DNA of 64,000 bases from Areca catechu. Taxonomy: Eukaryota > Streptophyta > Magnoliopsida > Arecales > Arecaceae. Of this stretch, positions 1 to 10,222 are shown piece by piece (position 1 is the first letter of the stretch; each line of letters begins with the position of its first letter). The DNA is taken from positions 44,378,354-44,442,353 of the forward strand of contig CM038044.1 in the NCBI GenBank assembly GCA_021397845.1, given 5' to 3'. The position numbers and the translations under genes were made by a program. The notes below the pieces were generated by a model. That model made no database searches. It was given only the letters and a program-made list of their open reading frames with translations, and had not been told where the DNA came from.

Positions 1-663
1 AGATGCTGGGCTCCAATTGTTCACTATTTAGATTCAAATTTGTATCCTTTAAGTTTATAAATCGAGTTCTTTGTTATGGTACACCTTTTTCTTGCAAAAT
101 ACAAGAAAAAAATCATTTGATCTATAAATTAATGATTTTATGGCTAGATTTGTGCACTTATCATACCATAGATTAAGTTGGAGGTAGGAAAAATCTTTTT
201 GAATTTTTTTAAAAAAAATCTCTTAAAACTTTTGAAAAGATTTGTACTTAAATAATCATATTCTAAGAAAGAAAATCAAGAGCAAAATAGAGTAAGAAGA
301 GGTAAGAAGAGTTAGAGAGTATTTACAAATGATTGTAGCGAACCAAAGAGTAGAATAGTTGGTCAAATTTTTAGTGGCCTACTTAGATCACCTAAAGACT
401 ATTAGCACTTCCAATTGCATGTGCACATTGATGAAACAAAGTAGATGTTGTTTGTAAGGCCAACTGAAGACTCAATTATCACTAAAAACTAGTAATTAAT
501 ATACATCCCAATTAAAGTAACTTGAATTTAATGAAAGAGCTAAATTTAAGGAAATAGCTATCTGGTCAAAATAAAAGTGCAAAACGCGGAGCATATGTGG
601 ATTGCCCTAAGCTTAATAACTGGTGTTATAGCAGTAATAGATTTGTTTAGCCTTGACAAAGGC
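1..663. other. AT-rich non-coding DNA
   Basis: No open frame of useful length, no recognisable repeat end and no RNA gene is visible. The stretch ends at the target duplication of the hAT-like element that starts at 672. Confidence 0.6.
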
Positions 664-671
664 AGCAGGCC

Positions 672-1575
672 TTAGGGCTGGAACCGGGTCGGGTCGAGCC
701 AGGCCACATCCCTACCTGAGCTTGGCCCCAAAAAAAATTTTGGGCTTCGGGCTGGGCTTAGGCTCGAAATTCTTTTAAAGTATCAGGCCCAAGCCATACC
801 TGAGCCCAAGTCTAAGCCTAGCCCGAGCCTGATGGGCCATCCTGAACAACGATAATCGGAATCCTAAAAAAAAAACACTCATAGGGCATCGAGTGCCATC
901 GCCGAAGTCGAGAGAAGCAAATCAGAGCTGGAAAGGGGCGTCCCGTGTTGAGTGTGGGTGCCGGGGTCTGGGAGGGAGATCGGAGCCGAGGGGGGCTACA
1001 AGGTCACGCAGGGGTGGAGGGGGCATCAGGTGCATGTGCCGGGGCCGGGGAGGGAGATCGGAGCCGGGAAGGGCTGCAGGGTCATGCCGAGGGGGGAGGA
1101 GAGGGGGTGTCGAGTGCATGCACCGGAGCTAGGGAGGGAGATCGAAGCCGGGGGCTATGGGGTCACGTGGGTGGAGGGGCCATGGGGCCCGTATGCCAGG
1201 GTCGAGGGAGGTAGATCGGAGCTCAGGGTGGCGGCAGGGTCACACGAAACCTGGAGTGGTGGCGAGATCGCATGAAGCCGGGGATGGCGACGGGGTGATT
1301 GAGAGTGGAGACACCAGAGATGGAGAGGAATGTAAGACAGAGAGCATTTTAGCATTTTAGCATTTAAATATATTTGATTTCGGGCTAGGTTCGAGCCAGA
1401 CTGGGCTAGTCCAAATTGGCGGGCCTATTTCAAGCTAGGTTCAGGCCGGATCGGGCCGGGCCAAAGGGGAGCCCGACCTGAAAATTGAATGGGCTCTATT
1501 AGCCTGGCCCAAAGCTCGGCCCAAATTCGGGCCGTCCTGAAGTCCATTTGGCTAGCTCAACCCAGTCCCAGCCTT
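672..1575. mobile_element. hAT-like non-autonomous element, GGGCTGG/GGCCCGA-rich
   Basis: The ends are imperfect inverted repeats: AGGGCTGGAACCGGG at the left against the complement AAGGCTGGGACTGGG at the right, 12 of 15 matching. They are flanked by AGCAGGCC (664-671) and AGCAAGCC (1576-1583), an 8-bp duplication with one difference, the size made by hAT transposases. Both arms (672-860 and 1370-1575) are packed with short words such as GGGCTNGG, GGCCCGA and GGCTCGA, while the centre holds a G-rich minisatellite. There is no transposase ORF. Assignment to hAT rests on duplication length and end sequence only. Confidence 0.7.
951..1300. repeat. G-rich minisatellite, about 75-84 bp units
   Basis: About four imperfect units are anchored on the word GGAGGGAGATCG at 971, 1049, 1133 and about 1207. 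The units explain the overlapping ORFs in all frames here, which I do not accept as genes. The array lies inside the hAT-like element and separates its two arms. Confidence 0.75.
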
Positions 1576-1599
1576 AGCAAGCCTACTCAGCTTAGACAA

Positions 1600-1976
1600 A
1601 GTTCCCAAATCGAGTAGAGCTCCTAGTCCGACTAGTGCCTCTAGGCTGAGCAGAGCTCCTACGTTGAGCAAAGCTTCCAGGCCGATTAGAGCCTTACAAG
1701 ATGATTAGAGCCTCTAGGCTAAGCAAAACTTCTAGGCCAACTAGAGCCTCCCAAGCCGAGTAGAGCTCGCAGGCCAACTAGAGCATCTAAAGTGAGCAAA
1801 GCTTCGAGGCCGAGTAGAGCTCCCATGTCAACTAGAGTCTTTAGGCCGAGTAGAGCTCCCAGATCAAGCAAAGCTTTTAGGACAACTAGAGCCTCATAGG
1901 CTGACTAAAGCCTCTAAGCCAAGCAGAGCTCCTAGGCCAACTAGAGCCTCACAGGCAAAGCAGAGCTTTTCCAACA
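1600..1976. repeat. tandem array, alternating 19-bp words (about 38-bp unit)
   Basis: The words AGGCCGAGTAGAGCTCCC and AGGCCAACTAGAGCCTCC alternate, degenerately, about ten times. The array ends just before the LTR-like repeat at 1981. A comparable but different array flanks the related LTR at 4834, so such arrays may belong to the long terminal repeats of an old element. There is no coding evidence. Confidence 0.7.
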
Positions 1977-1980
1977 AATT

Positions 1981-4116
1981 TGAAAGGAAACCAGTGCACG
2001 GACGCCTATCCTAGGCATGCTACACTAGGGAGTAGGTATTGCATAATTAAAAATTTTTAACATGCAAACGGAAAAAACTACTCATGCACAGGATCTAACA
2101 TAACATGATGCATGAAACTGAAATATAGGCATGTATAGACAATTGTAATAAGCATAAACAATATGATAAAATTAGATCTAAGCATGCATGATAACTAAAA
2201 ATAAATCACATAACTTTTAGAGCTTCCTTTAACAGCAAATCGAAGCAGCCGGTTGAACTCCTTCAATAGCAAATCGAAGCAGCCGGTTGAACTCCTTCAA
2301 CAGCAAATCAGATCTAGAAGAGATCGATGCAATCTCCCGAGATATCCAAAAGTCCACCCTCTAGAGTATCCATGCATGGGCTCCCGCTGATCCAACTCCG
2401 GAAAGGGTGCTAGTCCTCCAGGAATCAAAGAAAGGTCACAGCAATGTGAAGTAGAAAAAGCCAAATAAATCCTCATGGATGGTCTTCTCCAAGACCGCCC
2501 TTGCTCCATAAAAGCACACAATGGAAGACTTGAAAAACCAGGGAAAGATTTCAGGGATGTCAATGAATATCTGCAGACTAGATTTTCCATCCCAAAAGAA
2601 ACTCTCTGCTTCTTTCATTCATATGCCCTGTTTTCTTCTCTCATTACTTCCCCCACAACATCTCACGGCCTGCAACTCCTCTCTCCCCTCCTCACGGCCT
2701 TTAACCAAAAATGATATCCCGCTGAGAAAACCCATGAAGCAGAGAGATCAACGTGATGAAGCAGAGAGATCAACGTGAGAGAAGCCATATAAAAAACCAA
2801 ACTCCATTAGAAAGGGCTCTTGATCGGTGGATATTGCTGGGAACTGCAGGCTCTTGATCGGTGGAAATTGCTGGGCTGAATCACCGTGAAAAACAACAAC
2901 GACCGAGAGAGGGGAAGACCGAGCAAGGGGGGAACACCGTGAGAAAACCACTCCAGATCGCTTGCTATGGATAAAATATGATAACCTAATCTTCATTCAA
3001 ACTTCAAGCGGCAAACCGATCAAGACGATGATCATATCTCATCCAAGCGGTTCTTATCCAAAGCACACGGTAAAAACAGGGGAAACGTGAGAGGGGAAGA
3101 GGGAGAAACAAAAGCGTTGAACCAAGGAATTCAACGTGAGAAACACTTTCCAAGATAAAAATTGATTCAACAAAATTGAGGCCCGACCAAAACCCGATCA
3201 GCAAGAAAAATCGGGTCCAGTCCTGGTTTATCAGGAACAGTTCCTGATTGATCAAAACCAATCATGATCGATCCAAATTAGATCAGGTGGACCAAAAAAA
3301 TCCAATGTGTGCTTAATCAGACCGTTTGACCTTAATACCAAAATGGTTCCCAATCGTTGATCGACTCCCGGATCAGAAAGAAATCCTCTATGATATGTGA
3401 CCTCATAGGTTCGAACATAAATGGTAGCACTTGAACACTTCCAGTACCAGCACAAGATACCATCTAGCAATGGGTTCCGGTATCCGGATAGGCCGAAGAT
3501 GTGAAAGCAATCTATCGAACCTCTAAACATATAGTTACTGTATAATTTATCCATTTGACCTCCAATGCTCAAGATGACTTAGGGTTAGACTACCAACCCT
3601 AACTGAGTCAATCCACGACATGTCTCAATCTCGTAAGTCCAGTGACTCCTCACTAAGACTATCCCGGCCGAGGATTTGCTAAATTTAGACACTGCAAGAC
3701 ATTCAATCTAAATAATTTGGACAGGTCAATTCCATCTGGGTCCACCACTGCTCCACAAATACTTACCTGTATCCAGAAACCTTCCATCACCGGATTAGAA
3801 ATCCGGGTAGTCCAGTACTAAAGCACAGGGAGTTGCTTCAAGCTACCATGGTGACCTCAGGTCGGAGGGACACATATACCCATATCTAATCGCGAACAAT
3901 CCTTTGGCAGAAAGGAGCTCCATGAAGTCACATTCAATGAGATGTCACGCATCCCACTTGCAGATCACATCAGTATCACCACACTCCTTTGGTCAAGAGG
4001 ACAATCAAACGATGTAAACCACAACAACATACATTTGATACATTGACATCCTGTATAATGTATCCTTTGGTTGTGAACCTTTTAAAGGACTGCTCGATAT
4101 ATCCTCTCTATACATG
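1981..4116 (-). repeat. truncated LTR-like repeat, diverged copy of 4834-7171
   Basis: Aligns collinearly with the solo LTR at 4834-7171 from its first bases (TGAAAGGAAACCAGTGC against TGAAGGAAAATCAGTGC) to near 4116, with many substitutions and small indels. The last part of the LTR, ending ATTCCCAACA in the other copy, is absent; unrelated sequence follows. It is probably an older, truncated relative. Short ORFs inside are not conserved between the two copies. Confidence 0.7.
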
Positions 4117-4615
4117 AGTAACTTCACAAATAAGTAAGAGAGACCTCTAGCCATGTACGCTAGCTACCACATGCTCACAGGCTCATTTTCTGGCCCTCTC
4201 GCCATTATCTTCCATAGCTCTAGCTATTGTCCAGATTACCCAACTGACTTGAGCATTAGAGTGTCCCCATCGATATCTCCAATCTATGTTTCCTTGCAGG
4301 TCTCCGTCCATGAGTGCCCGAGAGAAGGACTTCATCCCATCGGAGAAGCTAGTGGGACAACTGGTGATACCAAGGCTCCCAAGGCAAGTGATATGGCAGC
4401 AATAACTAGGTCTCTGCATCTAAGTCAAGTACAAAGGTTGGTGTCAAGCAGTAAAGAAAAAGCCAGGATGCTCAACACTTCAAAAAAATTAGGTAGTGTG
4501 AAAGCTACCTTAGTTCATAAGCTTGATTTTTGGGTGATGTGATACATCCGCTGACGTGGAGCATACAGGCGGCCATGCTGCTAAGAGACCCGCCACCTGG
4601 GCATGGTGGCCAGGT
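4117..4615. other. unassigned sequence between repeats
   Basis: A 129-codon open frame runs from 4153 to 4542 but has no motif I recognise, and its first part overlaps antisense frames. I see no splice pattern or transposon ends. It may be the interior or flank of the truncated LTR element. Confidence 0.4.
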
Positions 4616-4833
4616 AAAGAGCCGAGACGAGCCCTCCTGCCGAGGTTAGCTCCTAGCTGGGGTCGTGCTCATAAGGCGAGCCCTCTAACTGAGGCCAGCT
4701 CCCGGCCAGGGTCAAGCTCATGCTCCCAAGACGAGCCCTCCTACCGAGGTCAACTCCCAGTCGAGGTTGTGCTCATAGGGCGAGCCCTCCGACTGAGGCC
4801 AACTCCCGGTCGAGGTCGAGCTCATGCTCCCAA
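4616..4833. repeat. 104-bp tandem array, left part
   Basis: Two units start at 4628 and 4732, each with the words CGAGCCCTCCTACCGAGG, CAGCTCCCGGTCGAGG and GCTCATGCTCCCAAG. The second unit is broken off at GCTCATGCTCCCAA by the solo LTR and resumes at 7172, so the two parts were once one array. Confidence 0.8.
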
Positions 4834-7171
4834 TGAAGGAAAATCAGTGCAACGGATGCCTACCCTAGGCATGCTATACTAGGGACTAGGTATTGCATAA
4901 TTAAAAATTTTTAAGCATGCAAATGGAAAAACCTACTCATGCACAGGATCTAATATAAACATGATGTATGAAACTAAAACATAGGCATGTATAGGCAATT
5001 GCAATAATCATAAATAATATGATAAAGTCTAGATCTAAATATGCATGATAACAAAAACTAAATAACATACCTTTGTAGAGATTCTTTTAATAGCAAATCG
5101 AAGCAGCCGGTTGAACTTCTTCAACAGCAAATCAGATCTGGAAGAGATCGATCGAATCTCTCGAGGTATCCAAATGTCCATCTTTTAAAGTATCCACGTA
5201 TGAGCTCTCGCTGATCCAAAACTCTCGAATGGATGCTAGTCCTTCAAGAACCAAATAATAGGTAACGGACATGTGGAGCAGGGAAGACCAAAGAGATCTT
5301 TAGCCACGGTGACCGCTCAAACTCCACTAAAAAGCACGCACCGAAAAACTAAAAGCAGGGAAGGAAAACATGGATTACAGCACTCAAATTTTCCATCCTA
5401 AAAACTCTCTCACGGATCGCGAGAAAAATTCCCTCTGCTCCTCTCTTCCCCTGTGCTTTGTTTTCTTCCCTTCTCACCGCAAGTCCTCTTCTTCTCTCTC
5501 TCGCAACTCACGGTTCTTCCCTCTCAAAACCCATCTGATGGCCTACCACCCAGCAATAAGAGGCAGAGAAGAAAAATCATGAAGCCATGTTCTTCGCCTC
5601 TCATCCATCGCACGGCCTCCTATCCAGAAATAAGAGACAGACAAAACTCAAGAAAAGCCGGGAAGAAATCGTGAAAGAGTTCCAGATAAAACCAAACTCC
5701 ATAGGATAGGCTTCGATCGGATAAAAACCGCTGGGAACCGTGGGCTTCGAAGAGAACTGAAGGGCTAAAATCTGCGTGTAAACCGAGGAAGAGAGGGGAA
5801 GGTTGTGCGGGAGAAAACCACGGAAAGACCCAATCAGTTCACGGTGTTAAGGATAAGGATTTGAAATCCAAGCAGCAACCGATCGACTTGAGACTTTATC
5901 CCATACACACGGCAAAACCAAGAGAATTCCAGAGCAGGGGAAGAGGAGCAAAACATCAAACCGGTGTTTAAAATCTTCTGGGAGAAAAAATACCGTGAGA
6001 ACAGGTTATTGAAACAAGTCTTCAAACCTGTTCAATAATACCAAATAAAAACCGGTTGAAAAACAAATCCCGGTCCGACCAAATCCGAACAGAAAGAAAA
6101 CCCGGGTTCAGTCCTGGTCTACCGAGAATAATTTCTGGTTGACCCACATCAATCCTGGTCGATCCAAATCAGACCAGGTGAACCAGAAAAAAATCAGTGT
6201 GTGCTCAATCAGACCGTTTGACCTTAATACCGAAATGATTTCCAATCATTGATCGATTCCCGAATTAGGAAGAAATCATCTATGGCGTGTAATCTCATAG
6301 GTTCGAATCTAAATGGTAGCACTGGAACACTTCTAGTACCAGCACAAGATACCATCTAGCAGTGGGTCCTAACATCGGGATAGACCGAAGATGCGAGAGC
6401 AATCTATCGAACCTCTGGCATATGGTTACTGTATAATTCATCCATTTGACCTCCAATGCTCAAGATGACCCAGGGTTAGACTGCCAACTCTAACTGAGTC
6501 AATCCACAACGTGTCTCAACCTTGCAAGTCCAGTGACTCTTCACTATCCCGGTCGAGGATTTGCTAAATTGAGACACTGGGAAACATTCAATCCAAATAA
6601 TTTAGACAGGTCAATTCCATCTTGGTCCACCACTGCTCCACAAGTACTTACCTGTACCCAGAAACCTTCCGTCATCGGATTAGACATCCGAGTAATCCAG
6701 TATCAAAGCACAGGGAGTTGCTTGCAAGCTACCATGATGACCTCAGGTTGGAGGGACACATATACCCATATCCAATCGCGAGCAATCCTTTGGCAGAAAG
6801 GAGCTCCACGGAGCCACGTTCAATGAGATGTCACACATCCCACTTGCAGATCACATCAATGTCACCACACTCTTTTGGTCAAGAGGATAACCAAATGATA
6901 TGAACCACAACAACCTATAATTGATACATTGTCGTCCTGTACAGTATATCCTTTGGTTGTGAACATTTTTAAAGGATCACTTGATATATCCTCTCTATAT
7001 CGAAGTCAGTGCAGTCCTAAGGACTTCATCACATAAATAAAGTTCATTGCAGTAAAATGTATAATGTGATGAGCTGCCAAAATAAAATTTTATTAATTCA
7101 TATACAAAATACAATACTGAGCACAACCGCCTACAACATAGGCAATTGGCTTTGGGACACAATTCCCAACA
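4834..7171 (-). mobile_element. solo LTR, about 2.34 kb
   Basis: Begins TG and ends CA. In element orientation it starts TGTTGGGAATTGTGTCCC, as many plant LTRs do. It is flanked by CCCAA (4829-4833) and TCCAA (7172-7176), a 5-bp duplication with one difference, and it splits a unit of the 104-bp array: GCTCATGCTCCCAA lies on the left and AGGTGAGCCCTCC on the right. There is no internal region, primer site or second LTR beside it, so it is best read as a solo LTR left by recombination. The superfamily is not determined. Confidence 0.75.
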
Positions 7172-7537
7172 TCCAAGGTGAGCCCTCCTACCGAGGTCAG
7201 CTCCCAATCAGGGTCGTGCTCATAGGGCAAGCCCTCCTACCGTGGTTAGGTCCCAGTCGGGGTCGTGCTCATAGGTAAGCCCTCCGACTGAGGCTAGCTC
7301 CCGGTTAGAGTTGAGCTCGTGCTTCCAAGATGATCTCTCCTGCCGAGGTCAACTTCCAACCGAGGTCGTGCTCATAGGGTGAGCCTTCCGATTGAGGCTA
7401 GCTCCCGATCGGGGTCGAGCTCATACTTCCAAGGCGAGCCCTCCTACCGAGGTCAGCTCCCGTCGGGGTCATGCTCATAGGACAAGCCCTCCGACTGAGG
7501 TCAGCTCCCGATCGAGGTCAAGCTCATGCTTCCAAGG
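7172..7537. repeat. 104-bp tandem array, right part
   Basis: About three and a half further units of the array begun at 4616, with the same words CCCTCCTACCGAGGTCAG and TAGGGCGAGCCCTCCGAC. Unit spacing is far longer, and unit identity lower, than in a CRISPR. The array runs into the promoter-like LTR remnant at 7538. Confidence 0.75.
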
Positions 7538-8128
7538 GCCAGGTCTTCGAAGTAGGGCTTCACCCCCATCCAGTGGGAGTTAAGGTTCTCGCCAACGGCA
7601 AAAGAAGGGGGGATCATCAGAAGTTCAAACCACGATAAGAATGGGCCTAACCGCCTGCAACCTCCAGGAGGTGGTGCATGCCCTGCCATAAATTCAGATC
7701 CTTCTACACGCCTTATGCACGACCTACATGATCCAAGCTCCACCAAGTTCCCGGCCTTGTAGCGTGCCTCCATGTCGACGACTGCATGACTGGAAGACTG
7801 CAACCCCTACGACAGGGAGGCTGCACCTTTTCAAGAAGGGTATTCCACTAAGGTCCCAGATCCTGTGACACTCTGATGGTCCTCCTTGAAATGGAAATGC
7901 TCCATCGTGGCTCAAGGCTCAGCGAACACCCAGGGTAGAAGGCTTTCTCCTAAAAATTTGGCCCGACAGGGAGGCGACAGTGAATAATAGAAAGTCCTCT
8001 CCAAAAAGGAGTTCTTCAGAATGGACGCCCGAACAAAGCCCCAGACTTGGTCTGGGCCACCCCATCTATATAAGATTGATGGGGGAGGTAAGTAAAAAAA
8101 GGTAAGCAATAGACACGCTCTCGGTCCT
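7538..8128 (+). repeat. remnant of an older LTR with TATA box
   Basis: Non-coding, GC-balanced sequence with a convincing TATA box, TCTATATAAG, near 8068. It is interrupted at 8128 by element C, whose target duplication GTCCT closes it, and continues at 14394. Position next to a tandem array and the TATA box suggest U3/R of an old retrotransposon. The other LTR and the family are not identified. Confidence 0.5.
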
Positions 8129-9562
8129 TGATGGGGAACTAATATGCATGCAATTTTTTTTGTATGTTTTACATGTTGAGTTAGGTGATTAATTCCCAAA
8201 TTTCAGGTCAAAATTATTTGTAGGGAATTTTGTATGAATTTTTGAAGATCAGCATGCAGATTAGGACCAAGAAAAGTAGCAAAGAAGGACCGCCGGGGCT
8301 GAGAAGCCTCGGTTAGGGCAAGTTCTCCTACAATAAAACTACTGGAGGTAGAGGGGTGTACCTGACAACGTCTGTGAAGATTGCAGCGAAGGGGTCTCTC
8401 GTTCCTCGACGGATGCGGCCTGGAAAACCGAGCCAAAGACCCGCGGATACCCGGCTTTCTGCTCGGTGATCCGATTGAGGCTTGGCTGGAGTCGTTGGAT
8501 TCGTAGGAACTCAGGGACCTGCAAACGACCTGTCAGGGGTTAGAAAGCTCACAAAGGAACAAGAAAACAAAGTAAAAACAGCAAGGGAAGGCTTCTTTTG
8601 GAGTGGGCGTCCAGGGATCTGGAGGGTTTGTTGGCAGCAGGAAGATGATTGCAATCACCGGGAAGAAGAACTCTCACAAACCCCTTTATGCACACAGCAG
8701 GGTATCACACCACTCAATAGAAGAACTCAAGGTTTTCATTCATCAAAAATTTCCCTCATACAAGAGGCTAGGGTCCCTTAAATAGACCCTTAACCTTGGG
8801 CTCCAAGTAAGGGTACATAAGTCTTTACATAAGAATCCTTTTCCCTCTCAAACCCTAGCTAGAAAATAAGGAAATATTAGGTAGAAAAATCCCTAAAATT
8901 TTTCTTGACTTGGTCAAGACTCCAAGGATGCCTAGGGGGGCGTGTTGGGCTTCTAGGAGCAGCAAAAGGCCGGCCCAAAGGGGCCCGGGTGCATGGGTTT
9001 GGGCCTCTGGAAGCTGGGGTGGCCTGGTAGCCAGGTAGCAGGAATATTCCCTGGTATCTTGCTTCTTAGGGGCTTGGGCTTGGCACCTGGGCTTGATTTC
9101 ATTGGGCTAGGATGCAGATGGACCTCTGGAATCATGGATGCCCTTATTTATGAATATACTTTGGCATCTGGAAGGGAATCTGGGCATCTGGAGGGCATCT
9201 GCAAGGAATCAGGGTTTCTGATTTTTCTCCTGGGGTCTTCAAATCTTCAAGCTGGGTTGGACTTGGGCTAAACTTCCATGTCTTCAATCTGGTTGGACTT
9301 GGTCTTCACTTGTATAATATAGTCTTGAGTCTTCAGTATGCTTGGACAGGACTCAAAAAAAATAAAATTAGCTCAACATGAGCTAACTAGCATTGGACTG
9401 AACTAGCTCAACATGAGCTGACTAGTACAGAACTGAAATAACAACTAAAATGGACTCAGATGAGCTAAGCCCTTATTACAGATAGATTCATAAATTATTG
9501 ATCAATTTACAGAGGGTTGAAAAAGCCTCTGTCTTATTCTGGTGCCTCAGGTGTCCCCACCA
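8129..9562 (-). repeat. 3' LTR of element C
   Basis: 1434 bp. In element orientation it starts TGGTGGGGACACC and ends CCCCATCA. It appears identical to 12960-14393, down to the same run of eight T. The TATA box (TATTTAAG, complement near 8778-8784) sits between arms AGGGTC and GACCCT (8770-8790). The ORFs inside both LTRs are identical copies and not genes. Confidence 0.93.
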
Positions 9563-10000
9563 ATTCTCCCGGGGTGGGAGGAACTCGACCCTGTCGAGTG
9601 AAGGTTAGACTGGCTCACATATCTCTCGAGAAGGTCTGGGTTGAGGAGTTGCAAGTCCTCTCGAGAAATCCACGAATCGTCCGACTCTGGCCAGCCTTGC
9701 CATCGGACCAGGAAGCATTGATAGTCATGGCCCTGGGTCGTGATGGCTTGATTGTCCAGGATACGCTCGATCCGTTCTCCTCTCTCAGGCCAAATTTGTT
9801 TGTGGACACTCTAGGTTAGGGTCACTCACAATGAAAAGGAATAGGTCCAAAGGCCTCACTAGGTAGCGCTGCCGGTTCCCTATACTCAACCAGGTCTGTA
9901 ATATTGAAGGTAGAACTAATGCCCAAATCCGAAGGCAAGTCTAACACCTAGGCATTTGATCCAACCTTCTCTATCACTTTAAAAGGTCCGGCTCTGCGAG
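9563..10000 (-). pseudogene. integrase C-terminus and chromodomain remnant of element C
   Basis: On the complement, roughly 10000 to 9830 reads as the end of integrase (motifs AGPFKVIEKVGSNA, then STFNITDLVEYREP) with an internal stop. Roughly 9790 to 9600 reads as an undamaged chromodomain (FLVRWQGWPESDDSWISRE). The two are out of frame with each other and with the upstream 602-codon ORF. Just before the LTR is the purine-rich tract used for plus-strand priming, in the same context as in elements A and B. Chromodomains in this position define chromoviruses and are thought to steer integration to marked chromatin. Confidence 0.8.
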
Positions 10001-10222
10001 CATGAAGCTTCTTTTAGGCCTAAGCCTAACCAAGATAAAATCCACTACATCAAATTCTTTGACCCTTCTTCGGGAATTAGCCAGTTGTTTTAAGATTAGT
10101 GCAGGTGGTGAACATGCTAGGCACATGCAGACAAATGATGCAAAGGACTCATACTGATACCTAACAGACTCGACTATGCATTCCTATCGAAGGAAATTTT
10201 ATTGAACTCTTTGGATCTAAAC

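Noticed and set aside
893..1360. Overlapping ORFs on both strands
   Set aside because: They arise from the G-rich minisatellite, exist in several frames at once and have no domain.
4616..7537. CRISPR-like array
   Set aside because: The units are contiguous 104-bp tandem repeats without unique spacers, in a plant genome.
8203..9271. ORFs repeated at 13034-14102
   Set aside because: They lie in the two identical LTRs of element C and are duplicated non-coding DNA.
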